Origin: Pseudomonas gingeri | Lineage (GTDB): Bacteria; Pseudomonadota; Gammaproteobacteria; Pseudomonadales; Pseudomonadaceae | DNA length: 64,000 bases | Direction: 5' to 3' | Assembly: GCF_013385635.1 (NCBI RefSeq) | Contig: NZ_JACAPR010000014.1 | Location: 200,517 to 264,516, forward strand | Shown: one piece after another, positions 7,205 through 16,041 of the stretch | Position numbering within the stretch: the stretch's first letter is position 1 | Layout of the letters: the number at the start of each line of letters is the position of its first letter | The notes under the pieces: model-generated | What the model was told of the DNA's origin: nothing | Database searches by the model: none | The model's input: only the letters and a program-made list of their open reading frames with translations | Program-made: the position numbers and the translations under genes

Positions 7205-10200
7205 ATGAGTGACAGGAAGGTAGTAAGGATTACCGGTCATGCTGCCGCGACGGACTCCAAGTTGGAACAGGTCGAGTTGATCCTGACGGATACTTCGTTG
7301 AGGTATTATGATATCACCACGCAACTGGATCCACGGGTAACACCCGTCAAGAAACAATCCTTTACGGTGGAGGATCGTGATCAAGCCAAGGTGAAGATTT
7401 CCTTGGAGGGAAATTTTTTTGTCACTGAAGTCAAGCACGATGAATTGACTTTAAGAAAGAATATAGAAAGCAATTTAAAGCTTGTTCTGCAGAATCAAAC
7501 CATTACCTTGAATCCTGATCTGTATTACGGGAAGCGCTTATACAACGTCCTGGAAATGGACCTGCCGGAACTGCTCGTTCCAGGCAATAACCAGCCTGTC
7601 ATGCTGGGGAGTGCGGCCAGCCGGCCGTATGACTCGACAACACTGATATTCAACGCACAAAGGGAAGCGGATCTCGATCGGTACCTGCGTGATGCCATTG
7701 TCAGTTACGAAATCAGGCTGACCCGGCATGACGGGCTACCGACTAACCCGACTACGGGTTACCTGAGCTTCGCGGAGATAAAAAACAGCCAATCAAGAGG
7801 CTTCGTGCTGCTGCCGGGTGTGCCAACCTCGGCCTTCAATTTGAGTTCGATCCAGTTTTCCTACCGTATTACCACGCATGGAGGCGCTCGGATCGACGCT
7901 CTGGAGGATGAAAAAAAGGACTTTCTGCAGGTCCGGGTCAGCGCTTCGAGCCATCAGACCCTCGATATGAAGACCATCAATAAAGCCCATACCCTCGACT
8001 TTCTGGAAATGAAGTGCCTGCTGAATGGCGAAGGCCTGTTCAAGTACTTGAATGTAGACTTTCCCCGGTTCAGGGTGTTTTATGATTCAGGCAGTGAGAC
8101 GAGCTATAACAGCGTTCAGCCTCTTGATCTTTCGGCGTCGGTTAAAAAGACACAACACGAACTGCTGATTGACATGGCGTCGCTCGTTTCCGTCGATTAT
8201 CTCGATAAGAAATCGTTTTTGCGCATAAAGGGGTTGGTGTATTTTGAGCAGGCGCCAGCGGAGGTCGCCAATTTCTCGTATGAGATGTTCGGCGCGGATT
8301 ATAAACCGCTAAGCGAGGAACACTACGTTGGCCGCTGCCATTTCAGAAAGGTCATCGAAGACGTTGCTTCGAGGCGGCTGTTGAGTCTGGATACACAGGG
8401 TGATCCGTATTTTTTCGAAATGGATATCAAGGATCCATTAAAGGAAAATAATTCGGTTTGTTATTATCGAATCAGTCTCAAAGATCCTTTTTCCTCGATA
8501 AAAACGGATCAGATATTTTTCTCCAGAGTCGATTTTTATTTCGATAGAAAATTGACCTTTGCCGCTATTACCCAGGGGCTGGATCTTCCCTACGAGGGGT
8601 TGGATATAGCGCCTGTGCTCCAGGGTTCCAGCCTTGAGGCGTTTCTTGCAGAACATACCTTGGCCTATACCGCCATTCCATTCTCTTTTGAGCGGATGGC
8701 GAAAGATGTCCGCATGGGCGGAAATTTTCCCGAAACGGTTGCCGGGAAGGTCTCTGTCCACGGCTATTCGAAAACGGGAAGAAAGCTGTTCAGCACGCCA
8801 TGGTTGACGCGAAACAGCATCGAAGAGCCGCTCTCCTGGTGGCGCGGGGTGGAAGTGCTGGTGCTCTGTATCTGGATGAGAAAAGACGCCCTTTCGGCGA
8901 TGCCTTCACCTTACACCTATCGCGCGGAAAGGGAGTTTGACGGTGGCACTTATGACGCGCCCTATTTTCTGGCCGTTGAGGGCAGGTTCAACCCGTATAC
9001 CTATATCCCCTGTCTGAAAGGCAATCATGTCTATGAGCTGGACCCGCTTTTCTCCAACACCTTGTATATCGGGCAGGGGCGCAGCAGGGTTCAAGGTCGC
9101 GGCTCACCGAATACGATCTATCTGATGTGGGACTCCCACACCACCTTTGATTTCGCCGCTGAGGAAGACCTCCAGAGGAGCCTGGCGCCCTCTCGCCTGA
9201 AACTCATCGGGGTCGAGTTGGAGAACGTGGTGATACAGGTCCCGGGGCCGGAGGATGAGCGCTGGGGGAGTATCGTTCTGGAGTGGGCGTTGTTGGTCGA
9301 TCCTGGAAAGGAACTGGCGGCGACCCGGGAGCCGGCGGTCCTGGCCAGGTTGCAGGGCAGCCGGGCAGCGCTCAAGGAGGGTTCGTTGACGCTGGTCAAT
9401 TTCTTGAAGGAGCCGATTGGCGAGTTTCTGGAAATCGAGATAAGGGATCGAATTTATGTGTTGGAAGTGTCACCAAACGACGGAAAAATTCATTGGCGGC
9501 GACAAGTTGATCTCAGTCGTGAGGCGCTGGGTGAGAAAACCGTTCTCCGGCGCTGGAGCGACAAGACCGAGTACGTTTTGCGAAACAGTATTCTGGGGAA
9601 ACCCAATACGCCGCTTTATCCCAGTGATGACGGTCAGGATATCCTGATCGCGCGTGGCGACGTGGCCTACCTGCATGGTGGTAAGCGCGAGACTCAATTG
9701 GTCGGCAATCTGCCCGAGAACTTCTTCTACCTCGACCAGGGGGGCACCGACAATGTGATCGCCAATGGCTACAGAAATACCATTGAAATTTCCAGCGCGC
9801 TGGGCGGGGACAAAGTGCTCTTCCTGTCGACAAAAAAACAGGCGATCAATTTTGTTTCAGCGGCCGGTGTCAGTTTCAGAACGGCGCAGATAAAGGACGA
9901 CGACCTGTTGTTTTTCCTGGAGGCCGAAACCTATCTGCTGACGATTTGCCTGAAAGGCGTTGTGGCGTGGCCGCGTGCCGCGCAAAACCGACTCAGCCTG
10001 CTGCTTGAGGAGGGAATGTTCAGCGCCGATCAGTTGCTGGAATTCTTGCGGCTGTCGGAATCAAGTCAGCGTGAAGAGACCTATCGGCTCCAGTCTGTCT
10101 TGCCGGCACCGGCTCTTCAACGAGGGTTTGCTCAACTGGCCGATAGGGTTGTCGAGGACGAGCACTCGAAGGCGTATCTGAAAGATCAGATAAAACAGTA

Positions 10201-10222
10201 TGACGTGGTCGAAAAGGAATAA
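7205..10222 (+). CDS. Large beta-rich protein with RTX-like repeats, second gene of the toxin-like operon
   Basis: The 1005-residue protein has no signal peptide and no family I can name. Most of it alternates short hydrophobic and polar stretches, as in beta-rich proteins. Two parts resemble RTX or beta-roll repeats: around residues 618-650 (GQGRSRVQGRGSPNTIYL) and 805-870 (GGTDNVIANGYRNTIEIS). The last 90 residues are charged and helical. The start follows AAGGG at 7190-7194; a GTG at 7202 is an alternative. The frame is open back to 6935, but that part overlaps the upstream gene. It lies 53 bp after that gene and 12 bp before the next. A binding or delivery role is inference. Confidence 0.65.
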   Translation: MSDRKVVRITGHAAATDSKLEQVELILTDTSLRYYDITTQLDPRVTPVKKQSFTVEDRDQAKVKISLEGNFFVTEVKHDELTLRKNIESNLKLVLQNQTITLNPDLYYGKRLYNVLEMDLPELLVPGNNQPVMLGSAASRPYDSTTLIFNAQREADLDRYLRDAIVSYEIRLTRHDGLPTNPTTGYLSFAEIKNSQSRGFVLLPGVPTSAFNLSSIQFSYRITTHGGARIDALEDEKKDFLQVRVSASSHQTLDMKTINKAHTLDFLEMKCLLNGEGLFKYLNVDFPRFRVFYDSGSETSYNSVQPLDLSASVKKTQHELLIDMASLVSVDYLDKKSFLRIKGLVYFEQAPAEVANFSYEMFGADYKPLSEEHYVGRCHFRKVIEDVASRRLLSLDTQGDPYFFEMDIKDPLKENNSVCYYRISLKDPFSSIKTDQIFFSRVDFYFDRKLTFAAITQGLDLPYEGLDIAPVLQGSSLEAFLAEHTLAYTAIPFSFERMAKDVRMGGNFPETVAGKVSVHGYSKTGRKLFSTPWLTRNSIEEPLSWWRGVEVLVLCIWMRKDALSAMPSPYTYRAEREFDGGTYDAPYFLAVEGRFNPYTYIPCLKGNHVYELDPLFSNTLYIGQGRSRVQGRGSPNTIYLMWDSHTTFDFAAEEDLQRSLAPSRLKLIGVELENVVIQVPGPEDERWGSIVLEWALLVDPGKELAATREPAVLARLQGSRAALKEGSLTLVNFLKEPIGEFLEIEIRDRIYVLEVSPNDGKIHWRRQVDLSREALGEKTVLRRWSDKTEYVLRNSILGKPNTPLYPSDDGQDILIARGDVAYLHGGKRETQLVGNLPENFFYLDQGGTDNVIANGYRNTIEISSALGGDKVLFLSTKKQAINFVSAAGVSFRTAQIKDDDLLFFLEAETYLLTICLKGVVAWPRAAQNRLSLLLEEGMFSADQLLEFLRLSESSQREETYRLQSVLPAPALQRGFAQLADRVVEDEHSKAYLKDQIKQYDVVEKE

Positions 10223-10234
10223 GGAGAGTCCCTG

Positions 10235-12091
10235 ATGTCTGCGCAAGCCAAGTTATTCGAGATGAACGAAGATCGCCATAAGGTGGCGTGTCCTTTTTAT
10301 GGAGAAAAGGACTATGCGTTCACGTTTGAGTTTACCGCTGTCAACGCCGTCTGGCAGGCCCATGATGCCGATTCCGCTAGCCTTGTCGCCAAGCCGAATA
10401 TCTGGATGGGCGAAGACAAAGAAGATCATCATGTTCTTGAGCAGCGACAGGATGCTGCCGATGAAAGGGTGTTCTCCTATCGGTTAGGCCGCAGCTTTAC
10501 ATTGGTCTGCCTGAACGATCAGTTGTACCTGATGCTCAGGGTCTGGGAGGAAAACCAGGAGGGAGAAGTTCTATCGGCAAGCCGGCGTAACAGAAGTGCG
10601 GTTAAAGTTGCGACCCGGATGGTCTCGGGAAAAGCCGAAGCGCTGATGCTTTCCCATGAGGATCCTTGTGTCATCAAGTTGGAAACCAGGAATGGCCTCT
10701 CGACAGTCAAGGTGTGGAATACCAGAAAGACCGGCGAGGCACCTTATACCCTGGGGGATTTCGGTGATGCGTTCAGGGATTTTTTTTCTGGTTTCAGCGA
10801 GTTCCAGTTCAATACCATTCCCGTGGACATCAAGAATGGCCGACACTCCTTGCGCCTGAAGAGAGCGGCGGCCTGGGTGGGTAATCCCCTGCCTGAGGGC
10901 GAGGAAAACTTCAGGGATTATCTGGAAGAAAAAGCACGGCAATTGAAGTGTTTTGGATACCGACAGTTACCCCTGGAGCAGTTGTCTGCCTATTACCCAC
11001 TGCAAAAAAATCGCTGGGAAACACTGGGCAGCGATCCGCTTTGCTCCGTGGAAAACGCTCATTTCACCATCGAGTCGACTCAAGGGCTCTGCTTTGATGC
11101 ACTCAGGAACAAATGCTCTCTTTCCCTGACGCCTTCGGCAGGTCATGGCGCCTCTGGCAGTTTCATGTTGAATCTGTTGCTGAAAGACGCGGGAGTGTCT
11201 GAAGTCCAGACAATGACCTCGTTGATTGACGCATGGAATAAATCAGAAGCTGTCTTCTCAAGGCGCAAGCACGGTCTGGACTTTAAAAGGATCGTGGAGG
11301 AGGTCGAGCGTTTTGATCCGGCTGAGCCCTTTGTGCCCGGCGCTCACTATAAAGATCGAGCCCTCGTGGACACGATCAGGACCAGCACCCTGGCGAACAG
11401 GTTTGCGCATTTCGTCGGGCAGCTGGAAGTGTCCGATTTTGTGGTCGAGGGGCAACTGAAGGCCACGATGAGTCAGCTTCAGCTCAAGCTGAACGAAGAC
11501 AAGAAGACGCTTTATACCCGTCGGGCCGATATCGGTGTCCTTACCTGTAGAACCTCCGCGCCTGCGAGCAGCACCGTGTTCGCCATTCAGATTCTGAGGC
11601 GAATGCAGGTTGATTCGGCGAACGGCGAGTTGAGTTATGAGGAGCAAATGGTTTTCACCGACGGCCAGGGCAACGACCACGGTGCGATAGGCCTGAACGG
11701 TTTCCCCTGCTTCCTGCTGCTTTCCCTGAGTGACGATCGAAAGGCCTTCAATCTGTTTGTTGCGCGCGCTGACAGTGATCTTTCCACTGCGTTGGACGCT
11801 TCTTTGACTCATGCGGTTTCTCATGCGACCGGCCAGGCGGAGTCCCAAAAAAATCAAACCATTGATGAAGTCATTCTGACGCTCGGCGTGGGGAGTGGCG
11901 GCGATGAGGGGCCAATGATCTCGCTCAAGGATCTGAGCCTCTGGAGCGTTGCATTGTGGCAGCGTGAGGGATTGCTGACAGCGGGGAACAAGATTGACAA
12001 GGATTACAATGCAAAGACATTGGCCCATCTAAGTTTTTCGGGTTCGCTTGAGACTCTGGTCGCGCAATATAAAAGATCCCTGAAAGTCTAG
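10235..12091 (+). CDS. Uncharacterised 618-residue protein, third gene of the toxin-like operon
   Basis: The protein has no signal peptide, no membrane segment and no family I can name with confidence. It looks beta-rich at both ends. The C-terminus (PMISLKDLSLWSVALWQREG) faintly resembles the last strand of LamG/concanavalin-like lectin folds, where a similar phrase precedes the closing loop. A long helical region lies between residues about 320 and 450. AGGAG at 10222-10226 sits 8 bases before the ATG and overlaps the stop of the previous gene, so the two are clearly co-transcribed. It ends 27 bp before the convergent queG stop. A lectin-like or chaperone partner of the upstream toxin-like protein is a guess. 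Confidence 0.65.
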   Translation: MSAQAKLFEMNEDRHKVACPFYGEKDYAFTFEFTAVNAVWQAHDADSASLVAKPNIWMGEDKEDHHVLEQRQDAADERVFSYRLGRSFTLVCLNDQLYLMLRVWEENQEGEVLSASRRNRSAVKVATRMVSGKAEALMLSHEDPCVIKLETRNGLSTVKVWNTRKTGEAPYTLGDFGDAFRDFFSGFSEFQFNTIPVDIKNGRHSLRLKRAAAWVGNPLPEGEENFRDYLEEKARQLKCFGYRQLPLEQLSAYYPLQKNRWETLGSDPLCSVENAHFTIESTQGLCFDALRNKCSLSLTPSAGHGASGSFMLNLLLKDAGVSEVQTMTSLIDAWNKSEAVFSRRKHGLDFKRIVEEVERFDPAEPFVPGAHYKDRALVDTIRTSTLANRFAHFVGQLEVSDFVVEGQLKATMSQLQLKLNEDKKTLYTRRADIGVLTCRTSAPASSTVFAIQILRRMQVDSANGELSYEEQMVFTDGQGNDHGAIGLNGFPCFLLLSLSDDRKAFNLFVARADSDLSTALDASLTHAVSHATGQAESQKNQTIDEVILTLGVGSGGDEGPMISLKDLSLWSVALWQREGLLTAGNKIDKDYNAKTLAHLSFSGSLETLVAQYKRSLKV

Positions 12092-12118
12092 GCGGGCCTC
12101 TGCGCAAGTTGTAGGGGG

Positions 12119-13201
12119 TCAAGGACCGGACTGCTTTTCGCGGTCAGCATGTTGATGCAGTGCCCATTGCACATGTTCCCTGACCAGGTCCGACGGATAG
12201 TCCCGGCGGGAATTGAGTGCTTCAAGTACCGGAATCGTCGACGGAGCATTGCCCAGGCCGACCGCCAGGTTGCGCAGCCAGCGCTCGTAACCGGCCCGGC
12301 GCAGCGGCGAGCCCTCGGTGTTTTTCAGAAAGGTTTCTTCGTCCCACAGGAACAGTTCGGCCAGCCCGGCATTGTCCAGGCTGTGCCGGGGCTTGAAGTC
12401 GCTCTCATCGGAGGCGCGGGCGAAACGGTTCCACGGGCAGACGATCTGGCAATCGTCACAGCCGAACACCCGGTTGCCGATCAGCGGGCGCAAATCCTCC
12501 GGGATCGCGGTTTTCAGCTCGATGGTCAGGTACGAGATGCAACGCCGCGCGTCCAGCACATAGGGGCCGACAAAAGCCGCCGTCGGACAGATATCCATGC
12601 ACGCCGTGCAGCGCCCGCAATGTTCCGTGGCGTGGGGGGCATCCACCGGCAGCGGTAGGTCGACGAACAGTTCGCCGATGAAAAAATAGCTGCCGGCCTT
12701 GCGATTGAGCACCAGGGTGTTCTTGCCGATCCAGCCGAGCCCGGCCTGCTCGGCAATGGCCTTTTCCAGCACCGGGGCGCTGTCGACGAAGGCGCGATAG
12801 CCAAACGGACCGATGACCTGCTGGATGCGTTCGGCCAGTTGTTGCAGGCGCTTGCGGATCAGCTTGTGGTAGTCGCGTCCCAGGGCATAACGCGAGACAT
12901 AGGCCTTTTCCGCTTGCCCCAGGCGCTGGGCCATTTGCGTGTCGCCGGGCAGGTAGTCCATGCGCAACGACACCACGCGCAAGGTTCCGGGCACCAACTC
13001 GTCGGGGTGCGAGCGTTTGCTGCCGTGGGCGCCCATGTAGTCCATGTCGCCGTGGTAGCCGGCGTCCAGCCAGCGTTGCAGGTGCTGCTCATGCTCGCCC
13101 AGTTCGACGCCGGCGATGCCGACTTGCTGAAAGCCCAGCTCGCGGCCCCATTCCTTGATGGATTGCGCTAGAGCGGGAAGGTCGACGCTATTTACAGGCA
13201 T
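12119..13201 (-). CDS. queG: Epoxyqueuosine reductase QueG
   Basis: QueG carries out the last step of queuosine synthesis, reducing epoxyqueuosine in tRNA with a cobalamin and two 4Fe-4S clusters. The 360-residue length fits. The first cluster motif is CGRCTACMDICP and the second is split between RRCISY and CDDCQIVCPWN. A HEAT-like C-terminal part (YERWLRNLAVGLGN) is present. The start ATG at 13201 lies divergent to nnrD, leaving about 60 bp for both promoters. Confidence 0.96.
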   Translation of the reverse strand: MPVNSVDLPALAQSIKEWGRELGFQQVGIAGVELGEHEQHLQRWLDAGYHGDMDYMGAHGSKRSHPDELVPGTLRVVSLRMDYLPGDTQMAQRLGQAEKAYVSRYALGRDYHKLIRKRLQQLAERIQQVIGPFGYRAFVDSAPVLEKAIAEQAGLGWIGKNTLVLNRKAGSYFFIGELFVDLPLPVDAPHATEHCGRCTACMDICPTAAFVGPYVLDARRCISYLTIELKTAIPEDLRPLIGNRVFGCDDCQIVCPWNRFARASDESDFKPRHSLDNAGLAELFLWDEETFLKNTEGSPLRRAGYERWLRNLAVGLGNAPSTIPVLEALNSRRDYPSDLVREHVQWALHQHADREKQSGP

Positions 13202-13230
13202 GAGACAGGAGAAACCTAGGCTTTGATGCG

Positions 13231-13236
13231 TATAAT
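13231..13236 (+). promoter_or_regulatory. Consensus -10 box for the nnrD-tsaE-amiB-mutL-miaA run
   Basis: A perfect TATAAT lies 28 bases before the nnrD ATG and just upstream of the divergent queG start. No good -35 hexamer stands at the expected distance, so an activator or an extended contact (TG is one base off position) may be needed. The proposed -10 is embedded in the open frame that extends upstream of nnrD, which argues against the earlier ATG at 13223. Confidence 0.5.
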
Positions 13237-13264
13237 TCTGCCAGACATCAGAGCCGAACGACGC

Positions 13265-14125
13265 ATGCCGCAGACTAAACCGCCTTTTCCCGCTATTCAG
13301 TCACTGACACTCGACACTTTGCCGAGCCTTCCCGCACGTCAGCCGGACGCCCACAAGGGCCAGTTCGGGCACGTGTTGCTGATCGGTGGTGACCGGCGTT
13401 TCGGCGGTGCGATCCTGCTCAGTGCCGAAACGGCCCTGCGGGGTGGGGCGGGGCTGGTTTCCCTGGCGACGCGACCGGAACACGTGGCCGCGGCATTGGC
13501 GCGCCTGCCGGAAGTGATGGTGGTCGGCGTCGAGTCGGCCAATCAGTTGATGGGCGTGCTTGAGCAGGCCACGGTGCTGGTGGTCGGTCCTGGCCTCGGG
13601 CAGTTCGCCTGGAGCCGCAGCCTGTTGTCGCTGGCCGCGAATACCGCGGTGGCGCAGGTCTGGGACGCCGATGCCTTGAACCTGCTGGCGACGGGGGAGG
13701 CGCTGTTGCCGGCTGATTGTGTGCTCACCCCGCATCCGGGCGAGGCTGCGCGCCTGCTGGGCTGGTCGACAGCGCAGGTGCAGGCGGATCGTGCCGGCGC
13801 GGCGCGGGCCTTGGCCGGGAAATACCAGGCGGTGTGCGTGCTCAAGGGCGCCGGTAGCCTGATTGCCGCGCCGGATGGACGACTGTCGCTGTGTGAACGT
13901 GGTCATCCGGCCATGGCCACGGCCGGGCTGGGGGATGTCCTCGCCGGCCTGATCGGCGCCTTGCGCGCCCAGGGGCTGGCGGGATTCGAGGCGGCCTGCC
14001 TGGCGGTCTGGCTGCATGCCGGTGCCGGCGAGCTACAAGGCAGAAACGGCCGTGGGTTGGCGGCCAGTGACCTGATTCCAACCATTCGCCAGTTGCTGGA
14101 GGAGCAATCGCCGTGTCTGAACTAA
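13265..14125 (+). CDS. nnrD: ADP-dependent NAD(P)H-hydrate dehydratase (carbohydrate kinase-like domain)
   Basis: This enzyme dehydrates damaged NADHX/NADPHX back to NADH/NADPH. It has the YjeF C-terminal ribokinase-like fold: GHVLLIGGDRRFGGAILLSA near the start, the substrate loop LTPHPGEAARLLG, and the GLGDVLAGLIGAL anion-hole motif towards the end. The N-terminal epimerase domain of fused YjeF proteins is absent, so it is the stand-alone form of 286 residues. I chose ATG 13265 because the earlier in-frame ATG at 13223 lies before the TATAAT box. It overlaps tsaE by 13 bp. Confidence 0.9.
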   Translation: MPQTKPPFPAIQSLTLDTLPSLPARQPDAHKGQFGHVLLIGGDRRFGGAILLSAETALRGGAGLVSLATRPEHVAAALARLPEVMVVGVESANQLMGVLEQATVLVVGPGLGQFAWSRSLLSLAANTAVAQVWDADALNLLATGEALLPADCVLTPHPGEAARLLGWSTAQVQADRAGAARALAGKYQAVCVLKGAGSLIAAPDGRLSLCERGHPAMATAGLGDVLAGLIGALRAQGLAGFEAACLAVWLHAGAGELQGRNGRGLAASDLIPTIRQLLEEQSPCLN

Positions 14126-14598
14126 CCCTTGCGAAGCTGACCCTTCAATTGCCTGACGAAGAAAGCATGGTGGCGTTTGGCCGGAAAATTGCCGAAGTGA
14201 CCGCCGGCGTCGGGGTGATTTTCCTTGAGGGCGACCTGGGCGCGGGCAAGACCACCCTGTCGCGTGGGATCATTCGTGGATTGGGGCATGTCGGAGCGGT
14301 CAAGAGTCCGACCTTTACCCTGGTCGAGCCGTACGAATTCGCTGAAGTTCGTGCCTACCATTTCGATCTTTACCGGTTGGTCGATCCCGAGGAACTCGAA
14401 TACCTCGGTATCCGCGACTATTTCGAAGACGATGCCCTGTGTCTGGTGGAGTGGCCCGGCAAAGGTGCAGGCTTTTTGCCAAAGCCCGACCTGACCATTA
14501 CCATTAGCCCGCATAATGGCGGGCGTTCGTTGTGTCTGTTGTTCCAGGGATCGCGAGGCGAGGCCTGGTATGCCGCGTTGGCAATGGAATTCAAATAA
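14113..14598 (+). CDS. tsaE: tRNA t6A biosynthesis ATPase TsaE
   Basis: TsaE is the ATPase of the TsaBDE complex that makes N6-threonylcarbamoyl-adenosine at position 37 of ANN-decoding tRNAs. The 161-residue protein has the P-loop EGDLGAGKTTLSRG at residues about 39-52, the family motif KSPTFTLVEPY, and the Walker B-like LVEWPGKG. It starts with GTG inside the end of nnrD, with GGAGGAG of the nnrD 3' end acting as its ribosome site. This supports coupling. Confidence 0.94.
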   Translation: MSELTLAKLTLQLPDEESMVAFGRKIAEVTAGVGVIFLEGDLGAGKTTLSRGIIRGLGHVGAVKSPTFTLVEPYEFAEVRAYHFDLYRLVDPEELEYLGIRDYFEDDALCLVEWPGKGAGFLPKPDLTITISPHNGGRSLCLLFQGSRGEAWYAALAMEFK

Positions 14599-16041
14599 AT
14601 GATGGGGTTTGGTATGCGCATTCGCGCGCTGGTTGCTGTCGTAGGACTGTTACTTACGGCACTGGCCGTCGACGCCGTAGCGGCGACACAGGTCAAGAGT
14701 GTTCGACTGTGGCGAGCCCCGGATAACACACGATTGGTGTTCGACCTGTCCGGCACCGTCCAGCACAGTGTCTTCACGCTGACTGCACCTGATCGCCTGG
14801 TGATCGATATCAATGGCGCGACCCTGGCCGGCCCGCTGAACGTACCGACGGCCAATACGCCGATCACCAGTGTCCGCGCCGCCCAGCGCACGCCGACCGA
14901 CCTGCGGGTCGTGGTCGACCTGAAGAAAGCCGTTACCCCGAAAAGCTTCACCCTGGCACCAAACGCCCAGTACGGCAATCGCCTGGTGGTCGACCTGTTC
15001 GACAATCCGGCGGATGCCGCACCGACGCCGACCCCTGCGTCCAACCCGGCGCCAAGCGTGGCGACCCTGCCGGCGGTGCCGGTGACGCCGACGGAGCCGG
15101 CCATCAAACTGCCGCCAGCTCCGGCCGGTAAACGCGACATCATCGTGGTGATCGACGCCGGTCACGGTGGCGAAGACCCGGGGGCGTCCGGCTCACGCGG
15201 CCAGCACGAGAAGGATGTGGTACTGTCGATCGCGCGTGAACTGCAGCGCCAGGTCAATGGCCAGAAGGGCTATCGTGCCGAACTGACCCGCACCGGCGAC
15301 TACTTCATTCCCCTGCGTGGACGTACCGAGATCGCCCGCAAGAAAGGCGCCGACCTGTTCGTCTCGATCCATGCGGACGCCGCGCCGTCCGCCGCGGCGT
15401 TCGGTGCCTCGGTATTCGCCCTGTCCGACCGCGGCGCCACGTCCGAGACCGCGCGCTGGCTGGCGGACAGTGAAAACCGTTCCGACCTGATCGGCGGTGC
15501 CGGCAATGTCAGCCTCGACGACAAGGACAAGATGCTCGCCGGGGTATTGCTCGACCTGTCGATGACTGCCTCGCTGACTTCCAGCCTGAACGTCGGCCAG
15601 AAGGTGCTGAGCAACATTGGCCGGGTCACGCCGCTGCACAAGCAGCGTGTGGAGCAGGCCGGGTTCATGGTGCTGAAATCGCCGGATATCCCGTCGATCC
15701 TGGTCGAGACCGGCTTTATCTCCAACTCCAACGAGGCGTCCAAGCTGGCTTCCTCGAACCACCAGCAGGCCCTGGCACGCTCTATCAGTGCCGGCATTCG
15801 CCAGTTCTTCCAGCAGAACCCGCCACCGGGCACCTACATCGCCTGGCTGCGTGACTCCGGCAAGATCGCCGAAGGCCCGCGCGACCACCGCGTGGCGCCG
15901 GGCGAGACCCTGGCCATGCTGGCCGTACGCTACCAGGTCTCGGCGGCAACCTTGCGCAGTGCCAACAACCTGAGCAGCGACGAGTTGAAGGTGGGGCAGA
16001 ACCTGACCATTCCCGGTGCTGAACTGGCGGCCAAACAATGA
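14599..16041 (+). CDS. amiB: N-acetylmuramoyl-L-alanine amidase AmiB/AmiC type with AMIN and LysM domains
   Basis: This periplasmic zinc amidase splits septal peptidoglycan during daughter-cell separation. Domain order: signal peptide (residues 6-29, ending AVDAVAA), AMIN domain (about 30-135), Pro/Ala linker, Amidase_3 catalytic domain (about 180-400) with zinc-binding IDAGHGG, SIHADA and LVETGF, then a C-terminal LysM (HRVAPGETLAMLAVRY). Start choice is uncertain. The ATG at 14599 directly abuts the tsaE stop, while ATG 14614 is preceded by GGGG and removes only five residues. It overlaps mutL by 4 bp (ATGA). Confidence 0.94.
   Translation: MMGFGMRIRALVAVVGLLLTALAVDAVAATQVKSVRLWRAPDNTRLVFDLSGTVQHSVFTLTAPDRLVIDINGATLAGPLNVPTANTPITSVRAAQRTPTDLRVVVDLKKAVTPKSFTLAPNAQYGNRLVVDLFDNPADAAPTPTPASNPAPSVATLPAVPVTPTEPAIKLPPAPAGKRDIIVVIDAGHGGEDPGASGSRGQHEKDVVLSIARELQRQVNGQKGYRAELTRTGDYFIPLRGRTEIARKKGADLFVSIHADAAPSAAAFGASVFALSDRGATSETARWLADSENRSDLIGGAGNVSLDDKDKMLAGVLLDLSMTASLTSSLNVGQKVLSNIGRVTPLHKQRVEQAGFMVLKSPDIPSILVETGFISNSNEASKLASSNHQQALARSISAGIRQFFQQNPPPGTYIAWLRDSGKIAEGPRDHRVAPGETLAMLAVRYQVSAATLRSANNLSSDELKVGQNLTIPGAELAAKQ

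Noticed and set aside
3168..12091. FitD/Mcf insecticidal toxin locus
   Set aside because: FitD is a single protein of about 3000 residues with flanking fit regulators. None of these three proteins has that size or the neighbouring regulatory genes.
2985..12100. Prophage or integrative element
   Set aside because: No integrase, tail, capsid or transposase gene and no direct repeats at the borders could be seen.
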